A stretch of DNA of 64,000 nucleotides from Tetrapyrgos nigripes (taxonomy: Eukaryota > Basidiomycota > Agaricomycetes > Agaricales > Campanellaceae). Position numbers and translations under genes: made by a program. Numbering within the stretch: the first letter of the stretch is position 1; the number at the start of each line of letters is the position of its first letter. Below, one piece after another: positions 1 to 12,354 of this stretch. The stretch is taken from assembly GCA_013368315.1 (NCBI GenBank), contig JAACJM010000022.1:310001-374000 (forward strand), in the 5' to 3' direction. The notes below the pieces were generated by a model that was not told the DNA's origin, ran no database searches, and was given only the letters and a program-made list of their open reading frames with translations.

Positions 1-1370
1 TATATTATGTCTGTTTACTAGGGAATAAGGACTGAAGCGAGCCCAATCTATCAGTTAAAGTGATTCTAGAGGCAACGTTCGCGAGCGCGATACGAAATAA
101 GGATAAGTAGCCTCGAGAGGATGGTACATAAGTCCCTCAAGCTACTAAGTTCGATGTTCGAGTACTAGACTGCTCGTATACGTTTATACGTACATACCCA
201 AGGCACTTGTTCACGAGTAGCCACCTCGCGAGCAGTATAAGTACGCGTTACCTCTATTCACGATCCATGGGATTACCAATGTGACATAGACTCAAGAAGA
301 TAAGATACAAGACTAAAGGAGATGAATGATAACAAGGAGAAACCTCGGATAGGTGCCTTCGCGAAGTATCCCGGAGACATTCCGATAGTTCGCGAACCTG
401 GTTAGATCTACTCAAGCTAAAGCTAAGATCGTCGTGATGTTGCCAAATGATCAAGATCTACCTCACCCCTCCTAAAGACACCAAAGAAGATAGTTCCGAC
501 GGATCTAGAGACTTACTGAGGCCCTCTAGAGGACTCTAGTAGGGATGGAGATATCGGAACCTATGAAAGACCGCTCGCGAGCATTGGAAGAGGTTCGCAT
601 GTGATACCCAATGAGGTTACCAGTACGAGTACTGCTCTAGACCTCCATTACCAAGAAGCTAGCATGTGCTACATATACCCTGGCCCTCTCGCGAGGACTC
701 TGTACATATTCTGATTGGACGATTCATGTAAATACTGTTCGCGTATCTCTCTCCTTAGTTACTTTCATTCAATCTCTCGTGTTTCACTATATAATATTGT
801 GGACTTTAAATAATATTAGCTACTGTACAGTTCTAGGACCTCTAGAGTATAAAAGGACGAAGTACTCATAGCTAGAAAACCAGATTAGTACTCGCGTGTA
901 TTGCTGCAGATTCTGGATAACTCTCGAGAGAAGATTAGGTCTCTCGCTTGCCCAGGCCAGCTTTATATCAATAGGAATTTCTACAAAAACCCAAAACTTT
1001 AAAGACTCGAACATTAGTTCACCCTAAGACAAAGATTGTTGTGATTGCATTGGCATATTGGCCCCATATTGTGTTTATTGAACTTAGGCATATTGGCCTC
1101 ATTGTGTTATTGAAGATCTAGGCAATTGGCCTCTTATTGTGTTTATCTCGAAGTCAAGAAGACTGTCAATTGTGACCATTGTTATTGTTGAACCCCTATT
1201 GTTCCCCAATCGGTTCTAGAGCCGTTTACCTTTAAGCTACACAAGTTATACGAGTGTTCTGCCACTTTTGATCACCTCGCATTATATAGCAGGATTGGTG
1301 TTTGTGTGTTTTTGGTGTTGTTAGCTTCGATCTTCGAAGCTATTAGCATTATCCACTAGCCAGCCTATTA
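1..1370 (+). mobile_element. R1 repeat copy 1, LTR-like, left end cut off by window
   Basis: This is one of three near-identical copies in the window (others at 56362-57796 and 61126-62562). About 65 bases of the left end lie outside the window. The right end is ...CCAGCCTATTA followed by CCGG, as in both other copies. No long reading frame is shared meaningfully. A TATA box (TATAAAAGG, 848-856) lies about two thirds of the way along, followed by small repeats built on ATTGGCC, which fits an LTR with U3, R and U5. The element ends 9 bases before the ATG of the gene at 1380. I interpret it as a solo LTR of an unseen retrotransposon; a non-autonomous DNA element is the alternative. Confidence 0.8.
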
Positions 1371-1379
1371 CCGGTTACA

Positions 1380-4300
1380 ATGGGAAAACGAAGCAAGTCC
1401 AAAAAGGCTACTAGCAAGAGGGCCAAACACACTAAACTGCCCAAAAAGCGTGGCAACCCTGGATACTTTGCTGGGGATGCGCTTGAGTTTCTCGAGTCAA
1501 ATCTCCAGAAGTACATCGACTCAAAAGATTCACGCGAATCGTTTTGGAACGACTTCTTTCAGGAGTATTGTGAGAAGTTTCTGGATGATTTGACTGCTGA
1601 TGAGAAGTTGGAGGTGAAGAAGTTGATCCAAAAATACAATTTGAATCGTGATCGTGGAAGGAAGGATGAGGATAAAGAAGAAGACAGTGAAGGGGATAGC
1701 AATGACGGAAATGAAGATAGGGAAGAAGGAGCAAGGAAAAAGGGAGCGTGGCCTCCTCGACAGTGCCTGACACGTCCAAAGCTAGTCCAGCACCCGAGTC
1801 CAATACCGCTGTCCCTTCCCAAACTGTCAGTCAAGTGTCCAAAGCTGGTCCAGCACCCGAGTCCGATACCACCGTCCCCGTCACTCAAGCGCAACTCAGC
1901 AATTGAATGCTGGTGTTGCCGTCACTACCAACATTGTGTCACAGGAACACGCTACTGCTGCCACTGTTGCAACCCCTGCTTCCAATGCCCAGTCCTCTAA
2001 GACGACTGCTGAGGACTCCTCTGCATCTGTCCCTTCAGATTCGACAGCTTGAGACCCAAATCTTGGTAAAGACGTCACCACTGCTCCTTCCAATGACCCG
2101 TCTTCCTCGACAGGGGTAGCCGACGGCAACTCCAAGAAGAAGGATCCGATTCTTCCAGATGATGAAGACGATGCTCCTGTGAAGAGAGCCCATCATTCCC
2201 AGAGGATGGAGGAGGAGAACCATCTGCTGGCAAGGGGTGCTAGTACCACGGTAAGTTCTCCTCTAGATTTACAGAAACTTTTACAAAAGTGACCTTTTAC
2301 TAAACCAAATTTTCAGAAAATAAAGACCTGGTTCTCGAATCGCAACACAAAGCACAGGGCAGTTCAAAGGCTTGCCGGTCAAGACCTCATCTCCACCCTC
2401 CAAATGAAGTATCTCCCACCTGCTCCCCGTACCACCACTGCTGCCAAGTTCTATGAGAGTCATCCCGATTACAAGGCGAAAATTGACGAGAAATATATGG
2501 AAGAGTATGGGCTAATTGACTCCAACGACAAGAACTACCTCCAGAGACACACCGCCATTGCAAAGAAGCTGTTCGAAGAGGAAGATGAGGAGACTTGGGC
2601 AAAGGAGCAGCAGAAAGAGGACAAGGAGGCTTGGGAGGCCCTCAAGAATCAGGATCCCTTTGAAAACACTGACCTTGAGTCCTTGGCACTGTGAGTACCA
2701 CTAGAGCTTTTGTAAAAGTTGAAGTTATGAATCGTTCATTCTAGTCGTTGGCAGCAACTGGGCCCAATGCTACATTCCCTTTTGCAAGTTTATGCAAAGG
2801 CCACCGACACAAAGATCTCATTGGTTGCAATCGGGAAGGCTTTGGATAGCGAAAAGGAGGATGATATATTCGGCTGCAGGTAAGATTTCTTGGCACTCAC
2901 TTTTACAAAAGTACTAAGCTAATCAGTTTTTTTTTTGCAAAAGTGTTCATGCTGGTACAACTCCAGGGGAAGATGGCAGGACATTTGCTCAGTGGGATGC
3001 TCGTGGTTTCAAGTTCCATGCAGCTATCTTTGGCGAGTTTGTGAAAGCATGTATTCGGTTAGAAAATGGTAAGCTCTCGATAAACTACTGGCATGTGATT
3101 GTCCACTAACCTTCTATCAGGTTTGGACGCTTGTCCTGCAGATTGGTCGAAGTTCTTCAGGGTCAGTGAACCTCCCGAGGATATCATGACCGTGCTGGTG
3201 TATGTGCCTCCCAAGGAGACTGCTGGCTCATCGAAAGATGGTGCCAAGGCTCAGCCATCGTCTTCAAAACCCAGGCCCAAACCCAAAGGTAGTGCCAAGC
3301 TGAAACCCAAGTCAAAGCCCAAAGTCGTCCTCAGTGCCAAAGCAGCCAGGAAAAAGAGGAAGAAGGACGAGACAAGTGAGGAGGAGGCTTCAGACGGTGA
3401 TTATAGTGGGAAAGATGGGAGTGGTGAGGATGAGGAGAATGGAGAAGAGGATGAGCTGCAGAATGAGGAGGATGATATACCCACGCCGCCATCCACTCCT
3501 CAGATTCAGAGGACTCGAGAGGCGTTTGTAATGGATGCTATGGAGGACGAGTTGGCTGCTATGGACACATTCACTTGGAGGAAGGAATTACAAAAGCTCC
3601 ATGACATGGATGTGCACGCATTTAGGAGGGCCAACAATGCTGCCACAATCAGGAAGCTCAAGGGAGATGTCGGAGTCAAGGGCACTATGAAAGAAATGCC
3701 AGCTGGAAAGAAGGGAAAGAAGAATGCCAAGAAGACCAAGGTGAAGGGGAAAGAGGTTGAGCCGGCAGCTAAGAAACAGAAGATGGTTGTCACTGTCATG
3801 CAAACCCGCAGCAAGAAGAACCAGACTGTAAACTTTGAGGAGAGGGCCAAGTCTTCGGTACTGTTGCCCGCTCCCAATTCTGTGGTCCCAGCACCCACCC
3901 CAAAGCCTGTGGAAAACTCCCAGTCTGGTCCTGCTCAATCCAAACAGCAAACTGCACCCCCCACACTCAATCTTCCCATGCCCTCCAATGCCAACAAGGA
4001 ACTCCACCTCTTGAGGGACCTTATTCTCTGCTTGCCTTTGGTTGTCGAAGAGGGGAAGGACGGCGATCCCATTGCCGTGTCATTCTACTCGGAGCAGGAT
4101 GAACCGTGGGGAGAAGACATGTCCGGCCCTGACTCATGGGAACATTGGGATAGCTCATTGAACACTCTTTTGCAAAAGTTTGGGACAGAGAGTGAGGAGG
4201 TTTATGTGAATAAGCTGGTCAAAAGGGGCAAAAAGGGAACAGCGGCATTGTACTGGGCTTTGGCACATGTCATGGAGCATGTCATCGACCCCTGTATGCT

Positions 4301-5567
4301 AGAGGGGAAGATTGATAGGGTGATTAATGCTATCTACATCAAGTAAGTTGTTTCTTCTATCATCCACTTTTGCAAATTGGTTGGCCTGGGTCCACTGTTG
4401 GTCTTTTGCAAAAGTTGACATCGTGCTATCTCCTGTTTTTGTAAAAGCCTTATACTGACTTCTACACTCCAAGGTGCCCAGAACTCAAATTCCCGCTTGA
4501 AACTGCACCCATCACAGCACTGTTCCCCCTCCCATCCAACAGTCCTACAACACTGTCCCTCCACCACTCCTACATCCTTTCTTCGACTTCGTCCTCCAGT
4601 ATCTGGAACAAACACAGTCTTTACACCATTGTGACGTACACCTTCCCCTTCCCCTGGTCCTGCTCCTGAAAAGGAGTCACCACAGAATGGCAGAAAAAGG
4701 AAGTTTGAAATGGTTGCCCTGACCACTCCTGATGATGAACAACCACCTTGGGTAACCAAAATGGAGAACTACCTTCGTCCTGGGGTGTCTGGTCCAGCAT
4801 GGACAGAGGCTATCGACAACCTGATCATCATGGAATCGCTGTTTGGGTATGATCGAGGAAGCAAGACCCTCTCTACGGTAAATCGGCCAGAAGCTGTCCA
4901 AGTGTGGGTAAAGAGTGGCTGAGAACCTCTTCTTCCAGCTCTCATTGCATTCAACCCTATGGAGAAGGACTATCCGCAGCTTTTACAAAAGTTTGCAAAC
5001 TCTATAGTGACTTGGTGGAATGCACTGCAACTGGACTGGAGGAGAATTGAGACCAATCCTGATGACATTGAGTCTTATAGCTGGGTGAAAGAGGTGAAGG
5101 GTTCATGGGATGGGCTGAGGTGCCATGGAGTCAATGGGTTTCAGTCCCTATTGGCCCTGTTGAAGTGGTAGATAATCCTGGATCAGAAGATTCTTGTGGA
5201 GAACGAGAAGAAGAAGATTGAGGTTGATTCGTCCAAGTCAGCCGACTCGCAGACTGGTTCGTCTGTTTGGACCAAGACCCTTGCCAACATCGTCTGGGTC
5301 ATGTGGTCCATCACCCAGGGGATGTATAGCAGCCAAGGACCCCTTTCCAAGAAAACCAAGAAAGTGTCTGATACTGCTAAGCCCTGTTCTACTGCTGCTA
5401 AGCCCCAGTCATCTGCTCAACTGACAGCCTCGTCCTCATCCACCGGTGCTAAGCCCCATTCAACTGCCGCTAAACCCCAGTCATTTGCTCAACCGACAGC
5501 CTCGTCCTCGTCCACTGGTGCCAAGCCCTCTCCAAGCAAATACAATACCTGCTCCAACCCTTCTTGA
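1380..5567 (+). pseudogene. Multi-exon host-type gene of an amplified fungal family, copy 1, decayed
   Basis: I do not know its function. It starts with a basic, Lys-rich N-terminus at ATG 1380, then an acidic tract and a Ser/Thr/Pro/Ala linker. GT-AG introns at 2251-2316, 2691-2744, 2880-2943, 3069-3120 and 4343-4473 restore a continuous reading. The exon after intron 1 contains KIKTWFSNRNTKHR, which looks homeodomain- or HTH-like. Later parts include an SVHAGTTPGEDGRTFAQW segment, an acidic KKRKKDETSEEE region and YVNKLVKRGKKGTAALYWAL. The C-terminal module (about 4755-5171) has KMENYL, NRPEAVQVWVK, a WWNALQLDWRR motif and a GVNGFQSLLALLKW motif, a signature I recognise from many hypothetical agaricomycete proteins. 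Lesions are frameshifts around 1740 and 1905, a TGA near 2050, a TGA at 4920 and a TAG near 5169. Copy 2 is at 11205-13744. Confidence 0.7.
2276..5000. repeat. Dispersed 14-bp near-palindrome ACTTTTRYAAAAGT, gene copy 1 cluster
   Basis: The motif ACTTTTACAAAAGT, or its complement ACTTTTGTAAAAGT, occurs with little variation in introns 1, 2, 3 and 5 (for example 2276-2290, 2706-2720, 2898-2912, 4401-4416 and about 4434). It also occurs in exons, where it encodes LLQKF (about 4166-4180 and 4979-4992). Related forms with a CATTTACAAAAGC core lie in the 3' flank (about 5640, 5720-5764, 5917). The arms are exact inverted repeats around a central RY dinucleotide. Confidence 0.75.
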
Positions 5568-5969
5568 TTGCATTATCATATGTCACTGCATGCTTGATCT
5601 TTCTGCTGATATTTACGCTTTTTATCTAGAAATGTGCATTCTTATTTACAAAAGCTCTCCCTTTATTTACAAATCATGTCCTGTAAATAGGAATTAAACA
5701 ATGTGTGTTGCTTACCCCCAGCTTTTGTAAATGCTGATGAAGGAAGTCAGCATTTACAAAAGCTGACCAGTTTCGAAAATCGTGGGTCACATTCTGCCGA
5801 GAAGCCGGCTGGTGCCATGGTGCCGGTAAGCGAGAATTAAGCGACGCTTGGCTGTCTATGCAAAACCAGTGGGCTTCGGTGAGGATGGGGACCTGCCCGT
5901 TCTATCCAGACCATTTACAAAAGCCTACCGGATAAGGTATTGGGGTATTATACAAAAGACCTACAGCAT
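5568..5969. other. Non-coding 3' flank of the host-type gene
   Basis: There is no gene here. The stretch holds the 45-bp hairpin and two further TTTACAAAAG motifs (about 5640 and 5917), then passes into a retrotransposon fragment. Confidence 0.6.
5720..5764. repeat. Perfect 18-bp inverted repeat with 9-base loop
   Basis: The arms AGCTTTTGTAAATGCTGA (5720-5737) and TCAGCATTTACAAAAGCT (5747-5764) are exact reverse complements around TGAAGGAAG. The arms carry the same TTTTGTAAA core as the dispersed palindrome. It lies about 150 bases after the end of the host-type gene. It could be a terminator or processing hairpin, or the ends of a tiny element. Confidence 0.85.
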
Positions 5970-6614
5970 CTGGTGATCATGCAATCGAACTACAAAAAGA
6001 TTTCCAACCACGAACATGCAAAACATATCCCCTCTCGCCAAACAAACAAACCGAGTTAGACTCCTTCCTAAATGAAAACCTCGAAAAAGGATACATTAAA
6101 CCATCAAAGTCACTGATGGCAAGTCCTTTCTTCTTCATCAAGAAAAAGGACGGAAAACTACGACCAGTACAAGACTACAGAGAACTCAACAAGGGTACTG
6201 TAAAGAATGCGTACCCCTTACCTCTTATCCCAGAATTGATCGACAAACTCAAAAATGCACACATATTCACTAAGATCGATCTATGATGGGGATATAACAA
6301 CATCCGGATCAAAGAAGGAGATGAGTGGAAAGCCGCCTTCAAGACCAATCGAGGGCTCTTCGAACCAACAGTCATGTTCTTTGGACTAATGAACTCACCA
6401 GCCACTTTCCAAGCAATGATGAATACTATCTTTAAGGATCTCATCGATCAAGGGAAGGTTGTTATCTATATGGATGACATTCTCATATTCACCCACGATT
6501 TAGCAGAACATCGCGAACTCGTATGAAAGGTGTTACAACGTTTACAAGACAACGACTTGTATGCGAAACCCGAGAAATGCACGTTCGAAACAGATAAGGT
6601 CAACTTCTTAGGCA
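5970..6614 (+). pseudogene. pol: Ty3/gypsy reverse transcriptase fragment (family A type)
   Basis: This is a broken piece of RT. It reads [15 protein letters not shown], a [20 protein letters not shown] block, [12 protein letters not shown], a KIDL-stop-WGYNN block, GLMNSPATFQAMMN and the catalytic IYMDDILIF, ending at NFLG. It closely matches the A1 copy at 27720-28460. TGA at 6284-6286 replaces the arginine before WGYNN, exactly as in A1, and a second TGA follows near 6523. Both ends are truncated; the right end abuts an LTR of opposite orientation. Confidence 0.85.
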
Positions 6615-7200
6615 AGCGGAAGTCTTATTGGGGTTTTTGGAAAAGGATAAAGACGAATCCGGGCAGAATCGGTAGTCTCTGAGATCAAAGTGTAAGGAAG
6701 ACACGGAATGGAATCCGTTAAGATGGTACTATGTTGTCTGAAGTTGGATGAAATTAGGAGACCAGCTAATTCGATTTTAGACTTAAGCTATCTACTACAA
6801 AGTTGCTAGCTTAAGTACTACTTCGGAAACTATCGGAATGAAGAGGAGTAAGATAGGGATGGTTCGGAAATAAAGGAAAGCACATGGTGCTATTGGAGAA
6901 GGATGGAGTACTGTGGAACAAAGTGGAAACAAAGTGGAAACCAAGTGGAACGGATTGGAGATGAAGTGGAGTAAGTTTGGAGATTAGATACGAGCTGTCC
7001 GGTAGTTATCTGAAATGAATCACGGGTTCCCGGATGGGATCTGTTTGTGGAGATTAATAGTGGAGTTCGGATATGAAATCGGAAATGAATGATCGGAAAG
7101 TGTTCGGTATGAAAGGGAATGAAGTTCGAAATAAAAGAAAGAAAAGTTCGGAAAAGAATCAGATGCGGTCGGAAAGATGTACGGAAGCATAGATATTACA
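6615..7200 (-). repeat. LTR fragment, minus orientation, 3' end truncated
   Basis: Read on the minus strand it begins TGTAATATCTATGCTTCCGT at 7200, like the B2 LTR start, and contains the 36-bp ACTTAAGC...GCTTAAGT core at 6781-6816. The LTR 3' terminus is missing: it breaks off at about 6615 against the RT fragment. It sits directly against a Gag frame on its right side, so it inserted into that gag or was joined to it by a deletion. Confidence 0.75.
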
Positions 7201-10200
7201 CGAACCAAGAAATCGGTGAAAGTTTCTGTTGCTTTTTGGAGGATCTTATCCAAGGCTGCCTGGTTGTATAATTGCTCGTCGTGAACGCCAAATAAGCAGG
7301 CAAAAGTGGCAACAAAAGCCTGCCAGTTGTGAAAAGCCCTAAGGTAAACTCCTTTCAGTTCCCTTTCTATAAGATTTTGATAATATCTTGCAGCCACACC
7401 TGTTAAATTGGATGACGCAAACATTACCTTCGAATGTTCTGTTTCGTACAACGTGGGTTTTGCAGAGAACATTCTGATACAGTCGCTAACGAAGGGTCTC
7501 CATAGAGTTCTATCTGTACCATCAAATGGATCAGGCTTTCTTATTTCTAATTTAGCTTCTCTTGCCAGTTCGTCCCTTCTTGCTCTGTCTACCCCATTCC
7601 CTCCATTCTCTCCATTTCCAGCTGGTCCTGGTTCTCCTTGCAGTCCTCTAAATCCGTCTGGTCCTTGATTCCCGTCTGGTCCTGGCCTCCCTGGTGGTCC
7701 TCGATGTCCTCGATGTCCTCGGGGGCCTCCTGGTCCAGGTGGACCCCCTCCTTCTTCATCAGGTTCACTTGGACTGGGTCTCTCTGATGTAGGAGATCCA
7801 GGCGGTGTCAGTGATGGTGATGGTGGTGGGTGTCCGTGTGGAGAATCAGGAGGGGGAGAACCTCCACGTCTATTAGACAGTGGTGGCTGATACTCGGATC
7901 CTCCTAATACGGGTCGATAATTCAGTTGAGTGACATCCAAATAGGCTGGTTGTCTTCGTAGAACTCTCAAATTTGATACTGTTTCTAGAATGGGTCCTGC
8001 AACTGAAACTTTTTCAGTTGAGGTTCTCGATCCTTGTGTTGCTCGTGCCGTTGTAGGTATGTGAGGTGGGGTACTCCTAAAATTATTGTCAGTGCGTGTA
8101 GCGGGTTGCTTACCTTTTTCTTCAGCCGTAAATCTTGGTGTTCCTGTTACAGCGGTTGGGGTAGACACTTGTGAGGGATTTCTTGCCGTGAGTCTTGTTT
8201 GTTCTTTGATAATTGGTTTGTTTACCTCTGTTATTCTGGGTTCCTGTGGATCAGGATCTTCTTCGTCGGGCTCCGTGACCACATAGGCAGCCGTTCCTTC
8301 TCTACCCATCCTGTTCCTTCTCCATACTTCTCCTAAGTTTCCCAAGTGTCTACGTAGTGAGGGAACTGCGGGAGTATACCTGTATCCGGTGCTTCGGACT
8401 TCTCCGGGTCTTACTCGATTATTTTGGGGTGTATATTCATACGAAGGTAAATGTTCTACCTCGTTTCGAATTCGAACCCCTTGACTTCGAGGTGTTCTAG
8501 GCCTTTCTCTTCTACTATTGCCACTTCCCATAGCAGGGATGTAGCCCTCTCTTTGCTGAGCTGGTGGGATATATTTAGGGGCTTGTGCTGGTATTGGCCT
8601 TGATAGTTGCCCAGAACTGGTGTCTTCGTTGGTTGGGGTGCTTCGAAGCATTGGATTTATTGGTCTTGGGGTTTCTCTCCTGCTGTTTGTTCTCGATACC
8701 CTGGTGTTGGCCACTGAAATGGTTCTCAAAGGGCCGGTATCGACTAATATGTTATGCAATTCTCGTAATAGTCTTTCCCAACTCACTTGGTCTCCGGTCA
8801 GCTCAGTGTATCTTTGTTCTCCTTCATGGATGGCCTCTTCCATGGTTTCTGGGGCTAATTCCGAAATATTGAGTGGAGATGTTTGTTGGGACGTATGTAT
8901 TTGGATTTCCCTTGCTTCTGCAGGAGTATATGGCCTGTTATATGCCGGAGCTGATTGGTTGAGCTCGTAGGGAACAACATCCATAATTAAAGGGTCAGTG
9001 ACTTCTCTGAATAACTGTTCTAGAGTTTCAGAGAAGTCTCTATTTTGCAGAAGTACTTCTATATAACCCAGTCTTGTTCCTTCATCAGCTACTAACCACC
9101 TAATATACTGAATTGCTTCGTTGTTCCCCCATCCAGTAGTTCCCACGACCCCTATACTCCTTGCAAACTGACGACTCCTTGTACCCACGTCCTCTATGAT
9201 GTCTAGAGCCCTAGTATATTGTGGAGGTGTTGCCCCTGGAGGAGTTGGTCCTAATGGAATAGCTGGTAGGTTTTCCATAATTTCCCTACCCATTCTCGCA
9301 GAGGCATGACTCCACATGCTTGGGGGCCTATACACAGTCCTTCCAGCAAACGATGCAGCTGTTCGTCTTGCGTTTGGTTGTCGATCTTCAGTTGACAGGG
9401 CGCTCCCCATCACAGATTCATATTGTTGGGTATAGGGTCGTTGGTTGAGCCTTAAGGGTGTAGAGGCATGGAGGGGTTGTGGAACTTGCGTCGTTGGCAA
9501 AATGATTGGTGTAGCTGGGACTGGGATTGCTCGTGGATTGCTTGATTGGCTTTCGACAGCTCTACTTGGATAGTTGCCTCCCATGGCAGGGGTATGCACC
9601 AAGGGATCTAGTTGAGCTGGTGGTATTGGTGCGGGGAAAATCCCCAAAAGAATTTCCCCCTCTTCTTCTGGCAACTGCGTGTTTACCACGTCTTCCCCTA
9701 GGCCTCTCGTTTCCTCCCTAGATTGAGTCTCTTCCTCCCTTGAATCCTCCTCTTCAACGACTCTAATTGAGTTATTCTCAGGTACAATGACTTGATGAAT
9801 ACCTTGTAGTGCCGGTTCCACAGTAGGTTCCTGAAAATATGACCTGTCACCTTCCCCTTCTATCTGATGAATTTCCTCAGCTATCGTTGGGGGAATTCGG
9901 ACTGGGGCTGGGAAACTGGAAGTCGTAGATCCGGACCCTCATCGAGCGTTTCGTATCTGGGTGTCCAGGGTCAATTCTTCAACGTCCGGGTTGACCTGGA
10001 AATTGAGGTGGCGAATAATTGGGTCTTGGTGGGGTTCAGCAGCTGGCTGAACTCGATGGGTCCTTCTATTCCTTTCGAACAAAGGAAAACCTGACTCGCT
10101 GAGAGGTCGATGTGTGGATCTCTCGCCACTCTCAGTACTAGTAGTGGTCAACGTGCGAATGCAGGTAGCTCCTAAGGATATGGGAGCCGTTCCCAATGCT

Positions 10201-10373
10201 CGGCCCGGCATAGTCCATGTCCCATATGGTTGATGTGCTGACCTAGTGGGGGTATGGGTCCATCTGACTCCTGGGGTATGGGTATGGAAAGGAGGATTCT
10301 GGGTCTCAGGGGTCTCGGGGTTTTGATTGGTCATGCGAGTAGTTTCCTCTTCAGTTTGGACATGTGTAGCCAT
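7201..10373 (-). pseudogene. gag: Long Gag with collagen-like tract (family D), truncated
   Basis: It starts at ATG 10373 on the minus strand (MATHVQTEEETTRM) and reads through about 1050 codons with one TGA at 9939-9941, then is cut at 7200 by an LTR. The N-terminal 700 residues are low-complexity, rich in Pro, Arg, Gln, Thr and Glu. A Gly-X-Y tract follows (GPPGPGGPRGHRGHRGPPG and on, about 7590-7740 on the complement). The end is a retrotransposon Gag domain (KPDPFDGTDR, LWRPFVSDCIRMF, a YYQNLIE block and FHNWQAFVATFACLFG). No protease or RT of this family is present. The upstream LTR at 10404-11204 is presumably its 5' LTR. Known in the family: the Gag core packages RNA. The role of the collagen-like region is unknown. 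Confidence 0.8.
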
Positions 10374-10403
10374 TGCTGGTAGGCGGCTTAGAGTCTGCTA
10401 TTA

Positions 10404-11204
10404 TGTTAGGATACGTACAAAGGGTTGTAGTACATAGCTTTATTCAAATAACAAGTACTAAGTAAGTATACCAAGTACAAGTAACCGCTAGGCAGTCTAA
10501 TGGATCTACACATGAATGGGGGCTTTAAGTACTTAAGGTTGAACCTGGTGAGGTAAATACCAGGTAATTCGTAGTACTCAAGGATAAGTTCTTGATGTTG
10601 TGGGTAGAAGAATCAATTGATATGCAGTCGTGGATTCGACGGCAGCCGTTAGGCAAACGTATCAAGTGATTAGTAGTATTGGATGTGAGTTTATGCAGTC
10701 AAGTAACTTGACGGCAACCTTAAGGCAAAGTAATAATAGTCTACTAAGTATATTTAGGTACGTAGGTTACAAAATAGCAGACTGGGGATCCACGAATCCC
10801 CAGCTAGCTTTTATACATGCAAGATTTAAATTTATTATCTACGGATCCGTCTTCACGCACTGCCCTCTGAGTCTCCTTGACTCACGGGGCTCCTCCTGAC
10901 AGCTCTCCGCGACTCCTTCATGGTTCCGTACCATTTTTGACTCATCTTGACTCTTTCCCGCTTCCCGGTTAGCATCTGAAATCACTGGTACACCATGGTA
11001 CCAGCTTTCTTCGGGGTCGTGGGATCAACAACACTTCTTTAAATCGTCTCTTGTTGCCCATATTTGGCAACGTGTATTCCATATTCCTACTTGGACGTTG
11101 CGTCAGTTCTTTTGCAATGTCCTCCGGGATTCTTCTCCACTGGTCGTTCATGGTCATGTGGGTTGTACACTTTGACGTGTCGCGTCTCTGGTCGCGTCGT
11201 AACA
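10404..11204 (-). repeat. 5' LTR of the family D element
   Basis: The minus strand begins TGTTACGACGCGACC at 11204 and ends CTAACA at 10404, giving TG...CA ends and 801 bp. The gag ATG follows 31 bases further on in the minus direction. The LTR holds an imperfect direct repeat (about 10622-10660 and 10694-10730) that starts TATGCAGTC and includes GACGGCA. The element inserted into, or just upstream of, the second host-type gene. No partner LTR is present, so the TSD cannot be checked. Confidence 0.75.
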
Positions 11205-11891
11205 CACTCAGACTGCTGATGATGACAATCAGCTGGGCCCATCTTCAAGGACAAAAAAGAGGAAGTCAGTCAAGGAATCCACCTCCAAGGCTCTGGCGTC
11301 AAAGAAATCTCAGAAGCACAAAAGGGTGGAAAGCAGTGAGGAGGAAGAGGATGAAGAGGAGTTCAAGGGTGATGAGGAGAGTGAGAAAGAAGAGAATGAG
11401 GATGAGGAAGAAGAGGTAGTCACTCCTCCCTCCACCCCCACACTTTCCAAGTCCCAGGTAGTGGCAATGTCAGAGGCAATGAATCAGGAGTTGGTGGCAA
11501 TGTCCACTTCAGACAGGAGGAAGAAAATGAAGGAGCTGAAAGATATGAGCAAGGTTGAGTATACAAAGGCCAATGTTGAGGCCAAGTTGAGGTCCTGAAG
11601 AAGAAAGCAGGTGTTGATGAGGCCATGAAAGAGCTGATGGACTCCTTACCTGGGAAAAAGGGCAAGGAGAAGGAGAAGGGCAAGGAGAAGGAGACCTGAG
11701 ACAAGACTGGAATATGTGAATAAGCTGATAAAGAAGGGGAAGAAGGGGACTGAGGCCTTGTACCATGCATTGGCTCATGTTGCGGAATCTGTGGTTGAAC
11801 TGGGTATGCTAGATGGCAAGATTCAGAGGGTTATAGATGCTATAGAGGAAAAGTAAGTCTTTAAAGTTTCTGGTCTTTCTGAACATGCCCC

Positions 11892-12012
11892 ACTTTTACA
11901 AAAGTACTCGACTTTGTCTACAACTTTTGTAAAGGTCTGGCCTCACTTTTACAAAAGTCACACTTCATGCCCTCGACTTTTGTAAAACCTTGCCAACACT
12001 TTTACAAAAGTC
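11892..12012. repeat. Five ACTTTTRYAAAAGT palindromes inside one intron
   Basis: Within about 120 bases of the intron there are five copies, alternating in orientation: 11892-11905, 11922-11935, 11944-11958, 11975-11987 and 11997-12012. The spacing is about 10-20 bases between copies. Confidence 0.85.
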
Positions 12013-12354
12013 TTACCATACTGATTCTGATCTTTCTGCAGGTGTCCAGAGCTGAAAGAGAATGGCACCATCCCACCTGCTCCAGCTCCTGCTCTACCCA
12101 CTCCAACTCCTGCTCCCACTGCCCCATCATCCCCTAAATCTTCTGCAAAGCCTCCTTCCACAATCATCCCTGCTGTTGCCTACCTGTCCACTGTACAGGA
12201 AGATGATGATGACGAGGAAGGTGAGGAACATGGTCTTGCGCCATCTGTTTCTCCTGCACCACCTGGTCCACCCTCTCCCTGCCCTGCATCCAGTACTGAT
12301 GTTCCAGTACCTCCAACTGTAACCCCTCCTACTCTTCCTCCAGTTCATCCACTC

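Noticed and set aside
254..454. Minus-strand frame of 66 residues (MIIWQHHDDLSFSLSR) repeated in all three R1 copies
   Set aside because: It repeats because R1 repeats. It has no domain, its length and ends change between copies, and codon positions show no sign of protection.
8620..8970. Plus-strand frames of about 100 codons across the family D gag
   Set aside because: They are shadows of the long minus-strand Gag; the minus frame has the Gag core and composition of a real protein.
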